Assembly (NCBI GenBank): GCA_034190875.2
Contig: CM067354.1
Span: forward strand, 49,145,908 to 49,209,907
Direction of reading: 5' to 3'
Length of the DNA: 64,000 bases
Origin: Urechis unicinctus
Taxonomy: Eukaryota > Annelida > Polychaeta > Xenopneusta > Urechidae
The translations under genes were made by a program, and so were the position numbers. Shown here one piece after another: positions 23,213 to 35,581 of the stretch. Position 1 is the first letter of the stretch; each line of letters begins with the position of its first letter. The notes beneath the pieces are model-generated. The model searched no databases. It was not told the DNA's origin and worked only from the letters and a program-made list of their open reading frames with translations.

Positions 23213-26200
23213 TAATGTATACGTGTTCCTCATCGTCAGAAATTCTGGATGAAAATCATGTAATGCTAGCAGCTACCATTCCGTGATTCGTGAGAAAATA
23301 GTGCTGACGTGAGATTCATGGCTCCCCATCCCTTCACAAGGCTACCACTGAATAACCAGCTATCACTGTCGCTAAAGAGAGAGAATGGGACAGATTGTAC
23401 GTTTAAGGAGGTAGTCCGTATCGCTGTTGATCAACGTTATTGTTAATATTATCATTGTTATTGTATAGCCAGTGGCATCCTTTGAGGTCCATGCTCTGAG
23501 CTTTAATAGTCGGCTCTGTGTATATACAGTGATTCATTCTGCTTATCATTAGATGCTCAAATCATGGGAAGTTCGTTTACCTTGTGCAGTAAGGAATGGC
23601 ATTGACGTGGTTGAATCAACAGCCTAAGGGAAAAGTCAGCTCACTTCATGATTTTCAGATATCACCTTATATATCTAACCATCCACAGCCAATTATGTAA
23701 TTTATAAACGCTAAAATAGAATAAGACAATGAGTATGATTTCAAAGCTTAGATGATATTAAAAAAAGCAAACGTCAGTGAAGATGTGAATTCGTGTAAGA
23801 ATATATAATTATGTAAAAACCTTTCGCAGTATTTAGCACCCTACCACTAACACCTAAGCCTGAATGAATAAACCATTACTTGAAGTTATGTAAACAGATT
23901 ATTATCTTGCTAAGCAAACGTTCCCAGGAGTATGATAGTGACACCTACAATGAACACAGCACCTGCTCCAGTAGGCCTCCTATCCCGCTGGGAACATAGC
24001 AAATACATTCACACCTTCAATCGTCACTTAAATCTGTTCTCAGGAATACAAATTAGTTTCATTTGTGCATAGTTTAAGCCTGCACCAAATGAATGACATA
24101 ATGTTAGTCGTCGATAACCACTCATGTTTACGACTGAATGATTATTTTTGTTTGGCGCCATCTATTATTCGTTCATACAAGCCATAGTCAGAACTTGGTT
24201 CTGTTATGCATTCGCTCTTGGGCACACCAAATTAGCATTAGACACAGGTCAGACAGTAGCGGCTTTTTCTCTTCTCAATATATGTTTTGACATGTGTAAG
24301 GTAATATCTCCTAGTACGCAACATGTAGTAATTAGACTCAGCAAAACACAAGTGATGTATGTTAAATAAAACAATCCAGTTCATGTTGTATTGAACAAAG
24401 CAAATCTTATTGCTTGGCCGATGATTCGGTTACAAAACCCACAATAATTTTTCGCTTATCATTTCCATGATACACCATGGGTAGAAATGCGCAAACTCTA
24501 TATTTGAGAGCTTCTTCCTAAATCGTGACGCTAGTGACAGTTCTTTTCCGAGCATCTTGGAGGATTGATGAATGCGATTAACATGAGAAACCTTAAGTCG
24601 ATGGTTCATTGCAAATGCCACTCTGCGCTTCATCTACAACAATACTGTCGTGATTCTGCAAATGGTTTGGCCTTGTGTGCCATGAACATATAACCCTTAC
24701 TAGTTAGATTGATTTTAAGCTATGCAAACAGAAATCAGATATCGAACCCTTAGCACTACTTTTCAGCAGTGCTTTTTATTGAAGAAGCTCGAATTGTCCC
24801 TAAATGGCGGCGTCTTTTGACTGCAGCAACTCGAAACGTCTTAAATAACATCACTAAGGATTCCAAGCTCCTTTGTCAGAAATATGATCACTGTGATTGC
24901 GATGGTGACCATAGAATAGTTTTCGAGAATCACTCTGCAACTACTATAAATTCCAGTGAATCATCATCGATTATTGTCCATTACCGCGTGTTATTGTAGC
25001 TAGTGGTCGATATTAGAGATGCATACGCTGTCACCCGGCACACTGCAATGTAAGGTAAACTTTAATTTGGGCAATGGTAATACTCAAAGGTTATATATAC
25101 ATATTGACCCACGTGTAGGTTCCTCCTATATATATATATTTATATATATCTAGTATTTACAGTGGGGAGGATAGCCAGAAATGTCCAATTGTTTTATTGC
25201 ATGAATTATTGAAATTTCTCATGGCTAACGATTAATTAAATGAAAATGTGAAGATGACAATAAATTACATCACCATAGCTTTGCCTTGTCCTCGGTTGCG
25301 AACCAACTGATATCAATGCATATACGAAGAGTTGTTATTGAACCGCAATCGCTTTCAACCTGGCTCTATATATTCTGCATACTTGAATTGCTGTTTGCGA
25401 TCTAGTACCTGCTCAAAGAAATGGATTTCTTCTCTTGCAATTATGCTCCCCTTCCATGTTATCTGATGCATTTTGGGAAAGTGGACTTGATGGGTCCACT
25501 CGACGTCAGCACGTTGATTGCATTAATTAGCGCGATAGCTGTTTCCCATGTACAGCCACTTATTTATGGTTTAGAAAGACGCTTCTCATTGCGGAAACAC
25601 ATGCGAGGCAGCTGTAAGATATTGATCCCATCATGCAAGGTGTAGTAAACAGGAAAAAGGCCTCCACTTCTCAGTCAAAACTATACCCTTCAATCCCCAC
25701 ACGGTTGATTTACATACCATTTTCCTAAATGGCAATCGATCCGTAAGCGCCAAAGCAACATGACTTATTGGTCAGTTATTCACATGTTGGTGATGACATT
25801 CTTGTGTCGAGACTCCAAAGTTAGTGTCATTTGGAAAGTAGTTTTTACAGAAAATACAAGATAAAGCAAATATGCTCAATGTCTGCAAACCATTGTATTT
25901 ATATGCAATGTGTTTTTCAACCGTATAACTTTTTTTGAAGAAATCCTGTATCGCCATTACCGTCATCACCGAATTAATATGCTCATGAATGCAGTTTCTT
26001 CTTCCCCAAAAAACATTCTTCTAGCTTGAATGTTTGACTGTAAAACAGTGTGATACAACAGGACCAGTAATGCTCCAAACGTTTTAACTGGTCTATTATG
26101 GAAAGGAAGACCTCGTGGATCTGCACACACCGTCTTCTCCATGGTTCCACTGCATAATCGCATACTTCCAATGAGCCAACTGTTTTGTATTGATGCCAAC

Positions 26201-28104
26201 TTAGTATGTATGGCTAATCGTGCAGAGTACAGTATATAAGGATAAAGCCCAAGCACTGATTTCTAGCCCGACTGATCCCATCAAGTCCTCTCACAGTTAA
26301 TTTGTTATCCATGTTTACCAATGAAGCACCATGTTTTTCAGCCAAAGAGTTCCATAAGAGCCATGATAAACTCATTCGTAACTACAGCGCCTGTTTATGA
26401 AGACATTAACGTGTCGAGACTCATTTTGAATGAAGACGTTGTAGCTAGCGATTCACCGTTTCCCAAGACAATGAAAGATAATTGCAAATCATTGCACTCA
26501 CAAAGATGAAGTTACCAGTTATCGCACACTTTTGACAGTGACTTTGAATGCCATAACATAGCATTTTATAACAAGCTTGTTTTTAATTGCGGTCCATTTT
26601 TCAATCAATAACTACATCTTTCAATTGGAAATTTCCTATCACCTTTTCTTCACATTGAATGTTCAAGGATATGACTCTTGGGCATCAACTTAGACACCCG
26701 TGTCACTGATCGAGCTGTTACTACCATACCCGTAACTAAGGAGCAGAAACAAATGCTGATAACGTATGTGTGTTCATGTTGGTTTTCGATTGCTTTTTGT
26801 TCATGTAGAACCTATGCTTATAAAGTCTTTAGACGCTTCTCGGGTTATAGGATTGTTATCATATAGATGATGAGAGCGAAGGCTTATTTGATCATTCGTT
26901 TATTTCAGTTTAACCTACATGTACGGGGCTTGGTTCGTCCGAGAATGTGACAAGACTTTTGACGCTACACATGTCGCTTGAAGAAAGTATGTCGTCAGTA
27001 GATGATGGGCGTACAGTAGTTGACTGGACATTAGTTGGCAACGATAATAACCAAATAATTTCCTTGATCATGAGATTTGAGAACCTTTCCTGTGGTGCAT
27101 ATTCACAATGTCACACGCTTGACCCTCCCATATAGGAACTGATTCCCGCTTTGTAAATTATAAAATCCTTAATACTGCTATCGGAAATTATAGTACACGG
27201 CCTAATAGGGCTGTTCCATTCCCCGTGGACCTATGAAATGTACAATTAAGCACCCTACCACTCGGCAACTAGTAGCACACATAGGCTAAGACACGTTCAT
27301 ACTCTCTCAACGCAGTTAGTGTTTAAAAAACCACAAAGACGAATCACGCTCTACCTTTTTCTTTAAAGACGTTTCAATATAATATATAGTTGCATAAAGC
27401 CTACATATAGAGAAAAAAGTAAAAGGCCGTTATCATGGCCCTCCCGTTTGTCATGCTGCCAAATGCACCGGGTGTTTCCTAGCCCTGGCGGCACCATCCT
27501 TATCCAGTTGTTACCATGAGAACGCTGGTAAGATAACATGTCGTCCACTTCGCAGAAAAGTAATTATAAATCCAAGTTTGTCCGGACCGTACGCTGCGTT
27601 CAACAAACTATCTATAAAACCGTATGTGCTGTGGATGTGTATCCATCCATCCTGATTAATAATGGATGTTCCACGTGTCTTAACGATTCATTAGTCGCAT
27701 GTTGACACAGCCGTGTTTAGTTGCTACTGACGAATCAATGTCATTAAAGGATATCCTGTAAGCATTCAGTAAAATGTATATAGCTCCAAACAGACTCAAT
27801 GTGTTTTATTGCATTCATTTAATATAATTTATATGTCTCTCTCTCGTCGGCCTGGTCCCTATTACCACATTCTATTAACAACAGATTGAATTAATCCTGC
27901 ATTTATAAACATGCAGCTCATAAAGATGAATGTATTTACTAAAATTATTCCTTACAAGCCGAAGATTCCGCGGTTGATACTTTATTGCTGCTTCGTCTTT
28001 GTACAGAGAAAAAGGATAGAAAGGTGAAATATTTTGAATTTGTTTGATTAAAGTAATAAACGGCCTCTTTTGCCAAATGTACAGATTATATTTCGCTATT
28101 TTCC

Positions 28105-28159
<55 letters not shown>

Positions 28160-28242
28160 GTCGTCGTCGACATCATCATCATTACTATCATCGCTATCAT
28201 CAATCATCATCATAATTACCATTATCATCATTATCATCATTA
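28105..28242. repeat. (CAT)n trinucleotide microsatellite
   Basis: About nineteen nearly perfect CAT units are followed by CGT variants and a decayed CAT/TAT tail. Frames on both strands read as poly-Ser or poly-Asp, which is an artefact of the repeat. Confidence 0.95.
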
Positions 28243-28776
28243 ATAGTTCTAACTATATTACAGAACAGCAACATTACGACGTTACCAATTTCCTTAGCGT
28301 CCCTACTTATATCTCTTTCAGCGAGTTTATGTGCACGAAAAAACCTCCATGGTGAATCATTGTGTTCGAGTTCTAGTGTACCTTGCACATGCGGTTTCTT
28401 TGAGGTAGCCGAGTTCAATTGGAATGGCCACTTGATTTATTACCCCTCTTTAACAGGAATGTCATTAATAGCCTTCAATGTTCACAGCTTGATGCCTTAG
28501 AGCCTGAAAGTATTTTCCATTACTTTGCCAGCTTTCTTAGGATATCATCTGAGTTGAAACTGGTGCTAACATCGCCACTCCATCACCGGGTTATACCTAA
28601 TTAAACAAATCCTCCACAATGAAACATGGTGAAATCATAGCTTATACCACCATTATAGCGCAGTAATACCAGAATGCCATGCGGGCACACTGAATGTCTA
28701 GGAATTTCTGGTGTTACATGGTTTACGTAAATTTACACGAAAGTGTTTCACTTGTTATAATTTGCAATTCTATTAA

Positions 28777-28796
28777 AGGTCAACTACAAAGATTTT
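28777..28796 (+). repeat. Left terminal inverted repeat of Kolobok copy 1
   Basis: Twenty bases starting AGGTCAACT, immediately after a TTAA. They match the complement of the right end with two mismatches (positions 10 and 14). Confidence 0.9.
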
Positions 28797-28959
28797 TTTT
28801 ATTCCATTTTTCAAAAGTTCTATGTTTTAAAAGGGTATCGTAACCAAAATAAGGTGACTACACGCTTTTTTTCTTTTAGAAAAATGATTTTTAAATATAC
28901 ATTTTCCACGTCGAATCTGACAAGATACCGCTCGGTAAAATTCGTGAATTTCCGGACAG

Positions 28960-28967
28960 TGACGTCA
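28960..28967. promoter_or_regulatory. CRE-type palindrome before the transposase gene
   Basis: A perfect TGACGTCA 110 bases upstream of the proposed transposase start at 29077. The second copy has it at 52041-52048. TGACGTCA is the consensus site for CREB/ATF factors; use here is inferred from position and conservation in both copies. Confidence 0.55.
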
Positions 28968-29076
28968 TTCAGGTTGTTCGCGAATATTCCTCGCCATCTT
29001 CAGCCGTCACGGTTGGTTGACAGCGTGTGACTTACTCGTCTTTCTTCACGGTCTGGTGCGTTTCTTGTTGTGGATT

Positions 29077-31916
29077 ATGCCTTATTGTTGTGCGTTTGGT
29101 TGTCGGAACAATGAGAAGTCAGGCGTGAGTTTTTTTCTGTTTCCAAAAGACAGCAAAATGCGCCGCATATGGGTGTCGAAAGTCAAACGTAAACATTGGA
29201 GTCCTACACTCACGACGGTTCTATGTTCTGATCATTTCGAGAATGGTGCTTATGATACTGACCCAGAGCTGCTCAAAAGTCTAGGATTTCGTAAGAAACC
29301 TAGGCTCCGAAAAGAGGCCATACCAACTCTCTTTAGCCACGTTGGAGTTGATGACAGTCAAAGTAAGCGACGGAGTGCCTCGGAGAAAAGGCAGCGACAA
29401 CAGGTGAGATCTGTTGGCTTGAACCTTTAGGCTAGTGCTGCTATGTTGACGTATACTTATTTAGATGTTAATGAATTTATCACCAAGTTGCCAGTATATC
29501 AATCTAGCTGTTTCTTGTCATGCAGGTAGTAAATGGAATGGTATTGGCAGCTGAGCAGAAACATAAATCAAGTGACAGTGGTGAACCACAGACTGAGGTT
29601 TCACACCCAAGCACTGCCGACCTAGGCGAAGAAACTTCGCTTCTGACAGCATCCGCGTTGTTTGCTGCACCAGGGGCGAGTGCCTTGCCGTCTGCAGAAC
29701 ATGAAGCTTGCTCTCACTTGTCATTTGGGGTGCAGGCAAATGTTTCCGTGAGTGTCACTAGGCAACTGCATTATTATATTTGATAAAATGCATTGGCAGG
29801 GATAACTTCTGTTGAATATATCCATGTGTCTTTTCAGAGTTAATTTGTAAACATTTACATCCTTTAAGGGTATGATGAATGAAATTGTAGCATACTTATT
29901 GTATTGATACCACAGATGGCTGACAAGTCCCTGCAGACACAGAGTTCCTTCTTTCCTGGAATAAAGAAATATTCCAGAGGTACCCAAGTTAGCCCATCTC
30001 AGCACTGCATCGGGACACAGTGCAACTTGCTGATCCAAAGTGTCACCAGGGGCACCCAATATGAGCCCCAGGAGGAATTTGTTCAACTAGTGGACAGCGA
30101 TGATGAGATGGAAACTGACCCCAACTATGACTTCATTGATGTCAGTGATGATGCTGAGATGGACACTGATGATGACATGGAGTTTGAAGAAGTGTAAGGA
30201 AAATATTGTTTTGTTTGTAATGTAACCACAGGGTTTTATTTGATGGAAGAGAAGAAAAATTAAGCTCACAGAATGCTTATATTGTGAATTCATTCTTATT
30301 GTTCACAGTGGTGTTGATCTGGAGGATGGCCCTAGTCAGAATCAAAGAAAATTTATTGTGTTTGAGAGCTGCTTGAGAACCCTGCTGCTCTAATGCTTCC
30401 TGTGCTTGGGTCCCTGCAGAGTCATCATCAAGCAGATACGGGGGAGTTTTGCTTGTTTTGAGCAAATCTGCGTGAATGGACACCGTGAATGGACACCGTA
30501 AGATGTGGGATAGCCATCCTTTTACAGGAGCTATGCCTGCAGGGAATTTGTTAATAGCTTCAGGAATTTTTGTTAGCGGCAGTAGTGCTGTTAGAACACT
30601 GAACATGTTCAGGCATGTTAATATCCCAACCATATCTATGTCAACATTCAGTGAAGCTATCTTGTTCCAGCTGTAAGACGAATCTGTAGGAGGGGATGCA
30701 AGATGTTGTTCTCCAGGTCACACTGCTAAGTATGGCAGTTACACCCTGGTGGACCTAAAGACTTCAAAGGTTCTAGACATGCAACTTGTTCAGGTATAAA
30801 ACTTACAATTTATGACCAGTATATGATGGATTCTTTAATGTCTATTGTACCATCAATTGCCTGTTAATTTCTTTCAGAGTAACCAAGTAAAAAATTCTAA
30901 TGCTATGGAGTTAGCTGGTCTGAAGCTTGGTATGAAATTCCTGTCTGAGAATGGATTGACCGTTGAATCTATCACTAGTGACAGACATTTGGGGGTGAAA
31001 AAGTACATAAGGGAAGAGCAACCTACAGTCCAACACTGGTTTGATGTGTGGCATGTTGCCAAAGGTTAGTTTCTTTGTGTGACTTAAGCCGACCCAAAAC
31101 ACTCTGTGTAACAATTTAAAGAATATTTAACATGTTGGCATACCAAATTTATATGATAGCATTAAAGACAAACACACACTTATTTGTAAATGAAGGGATC
31201 AAGAAGAAAATACTGGCCAAAGGGAAAAGAAAAGACTGCAACATCCTGGGTGAGTGGGCCAGAAGCATTTCCAATCATGTTTACTGGTGTGCTGCCTCAA
31301 GCGATGGAGATGCAGGTCTGGTCAGAGCCAAGTGGCTCTCTGTCACTAGGCATGTCGTCAATGAGCACGCGGGGCATGGGGATCTGTACCCGGAATGTGA
31401 GCATGCACTACTAGAGGACAGGAAGTGGATACTGAAGGGTCGGTGTTAGTTTTTAATCATATAAGTTTACATAGAAATATTTACTTCAGTTGTAGTGTAA
31501 TTAAATGAGTCGTAAAGGTAAAATCCATGTCCTTGTGGTACTACTTTACCAAAGAAATGTAATCTGTATTGATATATGTGTTAACCATAAATAGGATCAA
31601 AGCCACACAAAGAGTTGGAGTTGATAGTCTCCAGCAAGCATCTCCTAAATGACATTGGCAGGCTTTCCCCATCAGAGCAGACATCAAGCCTAGAATTGTA
31701 TCACAAAGTGGTCACATTCTTCGCACCAAAGAGTGTTCACTATCCCTATGCCACCATGGAGGCCAGGTAATACCAATGAAATAACAGTTTGAAATTCGGT
31801 TGTGTATATTTGTTGTATGGAAGTTTAGCACATTTGTGTGCTGGCAGCTGTAATGTTTTTTTGTATAATTATGTGCTCAAGTTTCAATTCTTACTTAGCA
31901 ATATGTTATCAACCTG

Positions 31917-32014
<98 letters not shown>

Positions 32015-32518
32015 AGGTTGCTCCTAGCAGTAATTCACTTCAATGAAAACTCGAACAGAGCTCAAGCCATTACTGAAGGAGGTCAGTCACAATGGAGAGT
32101 GTCTTATCCCAAAGCCAGACAGGGAGACCCAGTTGTCAAGCCGGTCAAAGTACCAATTACTTTTGGCGTGTAGATGCATTAATCTCAAATGAAACACATG
32201 TTATTTTGACATTTATTAACGGAACCTAAATAAGTTTCATATGCACAAACATTGTAACCCAATTCAAATGGGCATATTTTATAACTAACTTGTTTTATGA
32301 CTATCATAAAATATGAATATCATTGATTTCCTTCAGACTATGTACATCAGTTCATTGCTGAGGTGCTTGATCTCAGGCAAAAATACCCAAGCTACAGACT
32401 TGCTGAGGTCCTTGCAGAGGAAAGGAATCTTCCACCTCCTATTGCCTCCCAGTACGAGAAACCTGCAAAGGATCTTCTCGTAGGTGCTCACAGGTGTAGA
32501 TTTAACCTGACCAAGTAA
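29077..32518 (+). pseudogene. Kolobok transposase with N-terminal THAP domain, nine exons, disabled
   Basis: Exons inferred from GT/AG sites and matching phases: 29077-29403, 29526-29747, 29916-30193, 30309-30793, 30878-31064, 31196-31438, 31595-31766, 32017-32165, 32337-32518. Exon 1 is a THAP zinc finger (MPYCCAFGC, later CSDHF, ending in an AIPTLF box), which would bind the transposon ends. Exon 3 ends in an acidic tract. The catalytic part follows. Candidate D, D and E residues lie in GDARC (GAT at 30695), SDRHLG (GAC at 30980) and SLELYH (GAA at 31693). The protein ends RCRFNLTK. Lesions: a Gln-to-stop change at 30391-30393; a 13-bp duplication at 30472-30497 that shifts the frame; a probable deletion with a stop at about 30670-30690; and the intron 8 donor GT changed to GC at 32166. 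The family assignment is firm; the exact triad is my reading. Confidence 0.85.
31919..32012. repeat. (TA)n microsatellite abutting a splice acceptor
   Basis: About 47 TA dinucleotides lie inside intron 7 of the transposase and stop four bases before the exon (the sequence after the array is CCAG). The array stands where a pyrimidine tract would be. The matching segment is deleted in copy 2. Confidence 0.95.
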
Positions 32519-32519
32519 T

Positions 32520-33516
32520 CTTCCACTCCTGCCAGCAGTTTTCTGTTTCTTTTGCCCAGTCTGTGCCATATCCATAATATCCTGGTGGTAGGCTAGATAC
32601 CTGAATTATCTGAAGCAATATGTCAATAAGTTGTCTATGGTTTTGAAATAAGTTGCATAGTTAAAAAAACAATTGTCATTTGTCAACCATTCCCTTACTT
32701 TGTAATTGGAAGCTCTGTCTCTGGATTTCATGTTAATGGTTTTATTTATTCTTGGCTATGTGAAATATATTGTAGTTTATCAATATGAACACTGAATGTT
32801 TTACACAGCGGGATTGATGTTCCCTAATAATAAATATGATTGTTCAACCTCAAACTGTCCTTTTTGGTAGCAATAATGGCTAACTTACTCATTGTAGATA
32901 CCTCATCTCCAACAGGTCCATCCATTTGAAGAGATTCAAATTTGGAAGCTTCCAGCACATTTTTAATCAGGCAGTTTGCCAGGAATCTTGGCTGCTTGGT
33001 GATGCATGTCCATTCCTCTGTTATAGCCATCACTCCCTCCAAACCTCTGCTGCACACTCTGGCTTCATCCATTGGGATGCATTACTGACTGAATATAACA
33101 GGAAAATACTTTATATACTGCATGTAACCATCTGTCAAAAATATTTAATGTGCTGACGGTACAATGGCAAAGCTACATTCACTAGCCAAGTTCTATCTGT
33201 TGTAATAGTTACATCTGTCAACATACCATCCTCAACTTACAGAATGTGTAAATCTATTGGGTAATTGATACTAACGATTATTTTTTACCAGTTAACGTAG
33301 TTCAATAAAGCTGGGGAAGGGTATTCTTAAACTCACCATTCGTCGAAATCTTTTGTGGATTCTTCATCCGAAGCGAGTTAGAGATCCCGGTGTCATTTCG
33401 AAGTGTGACTTGGATTTTTCAACTCCCGTCCGTATTGTCTCAAATAAATAGTCATGGACATAATTTGCCCCAATTTTATGCTATGGGGCCTCGTAATTTT
33501 CATCAGAAGACGACAT
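32520..33516 (-). pseudogene. P2X7-C-terminal-like gene of Kolobok copy 1, damaged
   Basis: On the opposite strand to the transposase and convergent with it. The first exon starts at 33516 (MSSSDENYEAP, then an in-frame stop) and ends in DEESTKDFDEW at a donor after 33337. A later exon (about 32862-33060) reads VMAITEEWTCITKQPRFLAN, then CLIKNVLEASKFESLQMDG, then DEVSTMSKLAIIATKKD. The Cys-Ile-Thr...Pro-Arg-Phe...Cys-Leu...Val-Leu pattern resembles the zinc-binding cytoplasmic C-terminal domain of P2X7 receptors and its many invertebrate stand-alone relatives. The last exon, preserved in copy 2, has lost roughly 75 bases here around 32550. A middle exon with the expected Trp-Cys-x-Cys motif was not found. 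Its function in the transposon is unknown. Confidence 0.65.
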
Positions 33517-33617
33517 GGCTTCATTTAAAAACAGTGTAATACTAAAATCCAAACAATCGCTTTTCGCTTCGCTCGCTCGATCGCTGTCAAATTCTCTCTG
33601 AGGCCGCGCAGCAGGAA

Positions 33618-33625
33618 TGACGTCA
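33618..33625. promoter_or_regulatory. CRE-type palindrome before the P2X7-like gene
   Basis: A perfect TGACGTCA about 102 bases upstream of the minus-strand start at 33516. The equivalent site in copy 2 is at 54993-55000. It mirrors the site in front of the transposase gene. Confidence 0.55.
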
Positions 33626-33811
33626 CGCAACCTGCCCCTAGCGGCCAACTGAGGCAAAATGGCATCGAGAAGATGGCTTCGTATTTTCTTCCGAGTGGAA
33701 CCTTATCGGTGGATTTTTAGTAGTTATGCATAGCGGTGCAATGAATTATGAGTACCCGTTGGTTAATGAGTTATTAATCTTCATTTTGAAACACAAAATA
33801 AAGAAATGATG

Positions 33812-33831
33812 AAAATCGTTGAAGTTGACCT
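33812..33831 (-). repeat. Right terminal inverted repeat of Kolobok copy 1
   Basis: Complement of the left end with two differences, followed by TTAA at 33832-33835. Confidence 0.9.
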
Positions 33832-33839
33832 TTAAGTTC

Positions 33840-34600
33840 AAGAGCGAGAAATGAGATTATTATTTTGATATAGGCATAGGTTTTTATAAATGTGGTGCCT
33901 GATTCATCCACCGGATACAGTGGTTGCATTGGCCATCAACGTAGATAATTAGATTCGGCAACAAGCTTAACGAAATGGTTTTATTGCATGCATACATGAA
34001 TATGGTCACAACGTTAGATCGGTCGTAATTATCGGTGCGTGTTCATTCTTGTCGTCAGGAATATTCAATTTGATTTGAACTTTCCTGTTAATTGGTGTCC
34101 CTGTTTATGTCAGATAGGATGATGGTTTGGCTTAGCGACCAGCATATGCAACTCAATCATGAAATATGAATGGACGAATAACGTCAATCATTTTCTTTGA
34201 CACTCTATCAATAACAGATGATTTGTATTCAACTTACTTAATAATATAAAGCAAAATATTGTCATGCTTGGCGCGCAGAAAGCATTGATATAACATGATA
34301 TTACGAGTATAGTAAAACACTACCTCCGCAAATTACTACCCTTCCTTTCCTAGGGGGCCTCAGTTTTCAATTTCATATTTACATCGGCTGTCGTTCCTAT
34401 GCATGAACACGAACTTCGTCGCATAAAACATAAACGAGATTGCATTTTTGCATCGCTCTAACGGGCTGGTTTACAGAAAGAATATGCATAAATCTGGAGC
34501 ATGAATATGAATGAAAATATTGTAGCAAAAACACAATTAATTAATGGTTTATAGTTAGATTATTCCTAATGATGTATCATGTCAACTTGCTTTTAGTAAT
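33840..34600. other. No gene seen
   Basis: AT-rich DNA between Kolobok copy 1 and a short repeat pair. No supported feature. Confidence 0.5.
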
Positions 34601-34601
34601 A

Positions 34602-34894
34602 CACGACAACAAGACCAAAGTAGACAAATGTTACTGTCGACCACAACGACCCTAGACCACGTGATGCAAGTGATAACGATGCGTTTGGATCACTGTCTTT
34701 TGGGGGGTTTTATAGGCAGCATAGGATTATGAGGATTGATAGTAAGGTTCGAATTGTTGAAGTGCGTCTTCATTTTGTGAAGAACCCAAACATCGAGGAT
34801 AAAAGTAAGGAAACAAAGACAAAGCGTGGTAGTCATCAACGAGAAGAAATAAAACCAAGACGGTCGACCAACAAGTGCATTCAACCTTGCCTGG
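34602..34894 (+). repeat. Unidentified 293-bp repeat, copy 1
   Basis: Direct copy of 35582-35878, with an estimated identity of about 95% by eye and a few small indels. It starts CACGACAACAA and ends TTGCCTGG. It includes CCACGTGATG and GGTTCGAATTG words. The minus strand holds a hydrophobic open frame ending in a basic tail, kept in both copies, but the similarity is recent so this does not show selection. A more diverged relative of its first half is at about 61800-61876. Terminal repeats, target duplications and a poly-A tail were not seen. Confidence 0.85.
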
Positions 34895-35581
34895 ATCATG
34901 TTGCTATTGCCCCTAATACAAGTCTTTTCCATCATTGATATTAACATAGTCATAACCCGTAACATATCATAGAGGTATATACGCAGCGTGGTAAGTGAAA
35001 ACGAACCGTTTCTCTAAAACGGCGCCTTTTCTCTTCGATCACAGCAACAGCTGTTCTGGGCTTAGCATAACACCCAGGCTACATCAGATTAATCTCCACT
35101 CTATCAATCAGCGAGCAGCCCTGGGAAGCCCACGTTAATCTGCCTAATTGCATATATTTCATATATACTCCTCTGTTATTGGCATGATCGTATTAGTTTA
35201 CAATTACTTGGCATGACAGTCAACGTGAATTAGACATATGCAATGTTTTATAGTCTATGTTTCATTACTTAATTACCATGTGCTTGATGTACACTGCATA
35301 TTCCATCATGTAATTATCGTCTGGGCGCCTAACGGACCGTAACGAGCATTGGCAAGGTTCATTACTTGTTAGGTGAATTAGCTGATAATAATCAAACGAG
35401 GGTAATTTTGGTTGTAGCATGCAGTTTGCAAAACATGCTTCTTTGGGGCAAAGTCTCGTTGTGATGAATATGATGCGAGTGGCAATAGAGTTCTAGTGTA
35501 TGTGCAACTATTTCATATATGATCACAAAATGAGATTTCAATTGAATACTATAGGTTATGAATGCTTCACAAATGTTGATG

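Larger units (their letters stand above)
19680..28100. other. No supported gene; scattered old repeats
   Basis: AT-rich DNA with short chance frames only. Fragments resembling the repeat families at 12.9-14.8 kb and 62-63.4 kb occur at about 22230-22500 and 25430-25640. Perfect TGACGTCA palindromes occur at 20894-20901 and near 21450, without a gene beside them. A short (TA)n tract lies at about 25120-25150. Confidence 0.45.
28777..33831 (+). mobile_element. Kolobok-type DNA transposon, copy 1, nearly complete (5,055 bp)
   Basis: The left end AGGTCAACTACAAAGATTTT and the complement of the right end (AGGTCAACTTCAACGATTTT) match over 20 bases with two differences. They are flanked on both sides by TTAA (28773-28776 and 33832-33835). 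A TTAA target duplication plus a THAP-domain transposase is the hallmark of the Kolobok superfamily. Inside, a nine-exon transposase runs rightwards and a second gene runs leftwards from the right end. The same ends and flanking TTAA frame a shorter copy at 51858-55206, which confirms the boundaries. Several point lesions make this copy non-autonomous now, but the layout is intact. Confidence 0.92.

Noticed and set aside
27875..28418. Poly-Asp and poly-Ser open frames
   Set aside because: Translations of the (CAT)n microsatellite.
31789..32173. Tyr-Ile-rich open frames over the (TA)n tracts (also at 35865-36289, 45300-45925, 48769-49527)
   Set aside because: They are translations of TA dinucleotide repeats in any frame and do not indicate protein coding.
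34740..34760. Possible tRNA-derived SINE, from the GGTTCGAA word in the 295-bp repeat
   Set aside because: No properly spaced A box, no cloverleaf arms and no tail were found.
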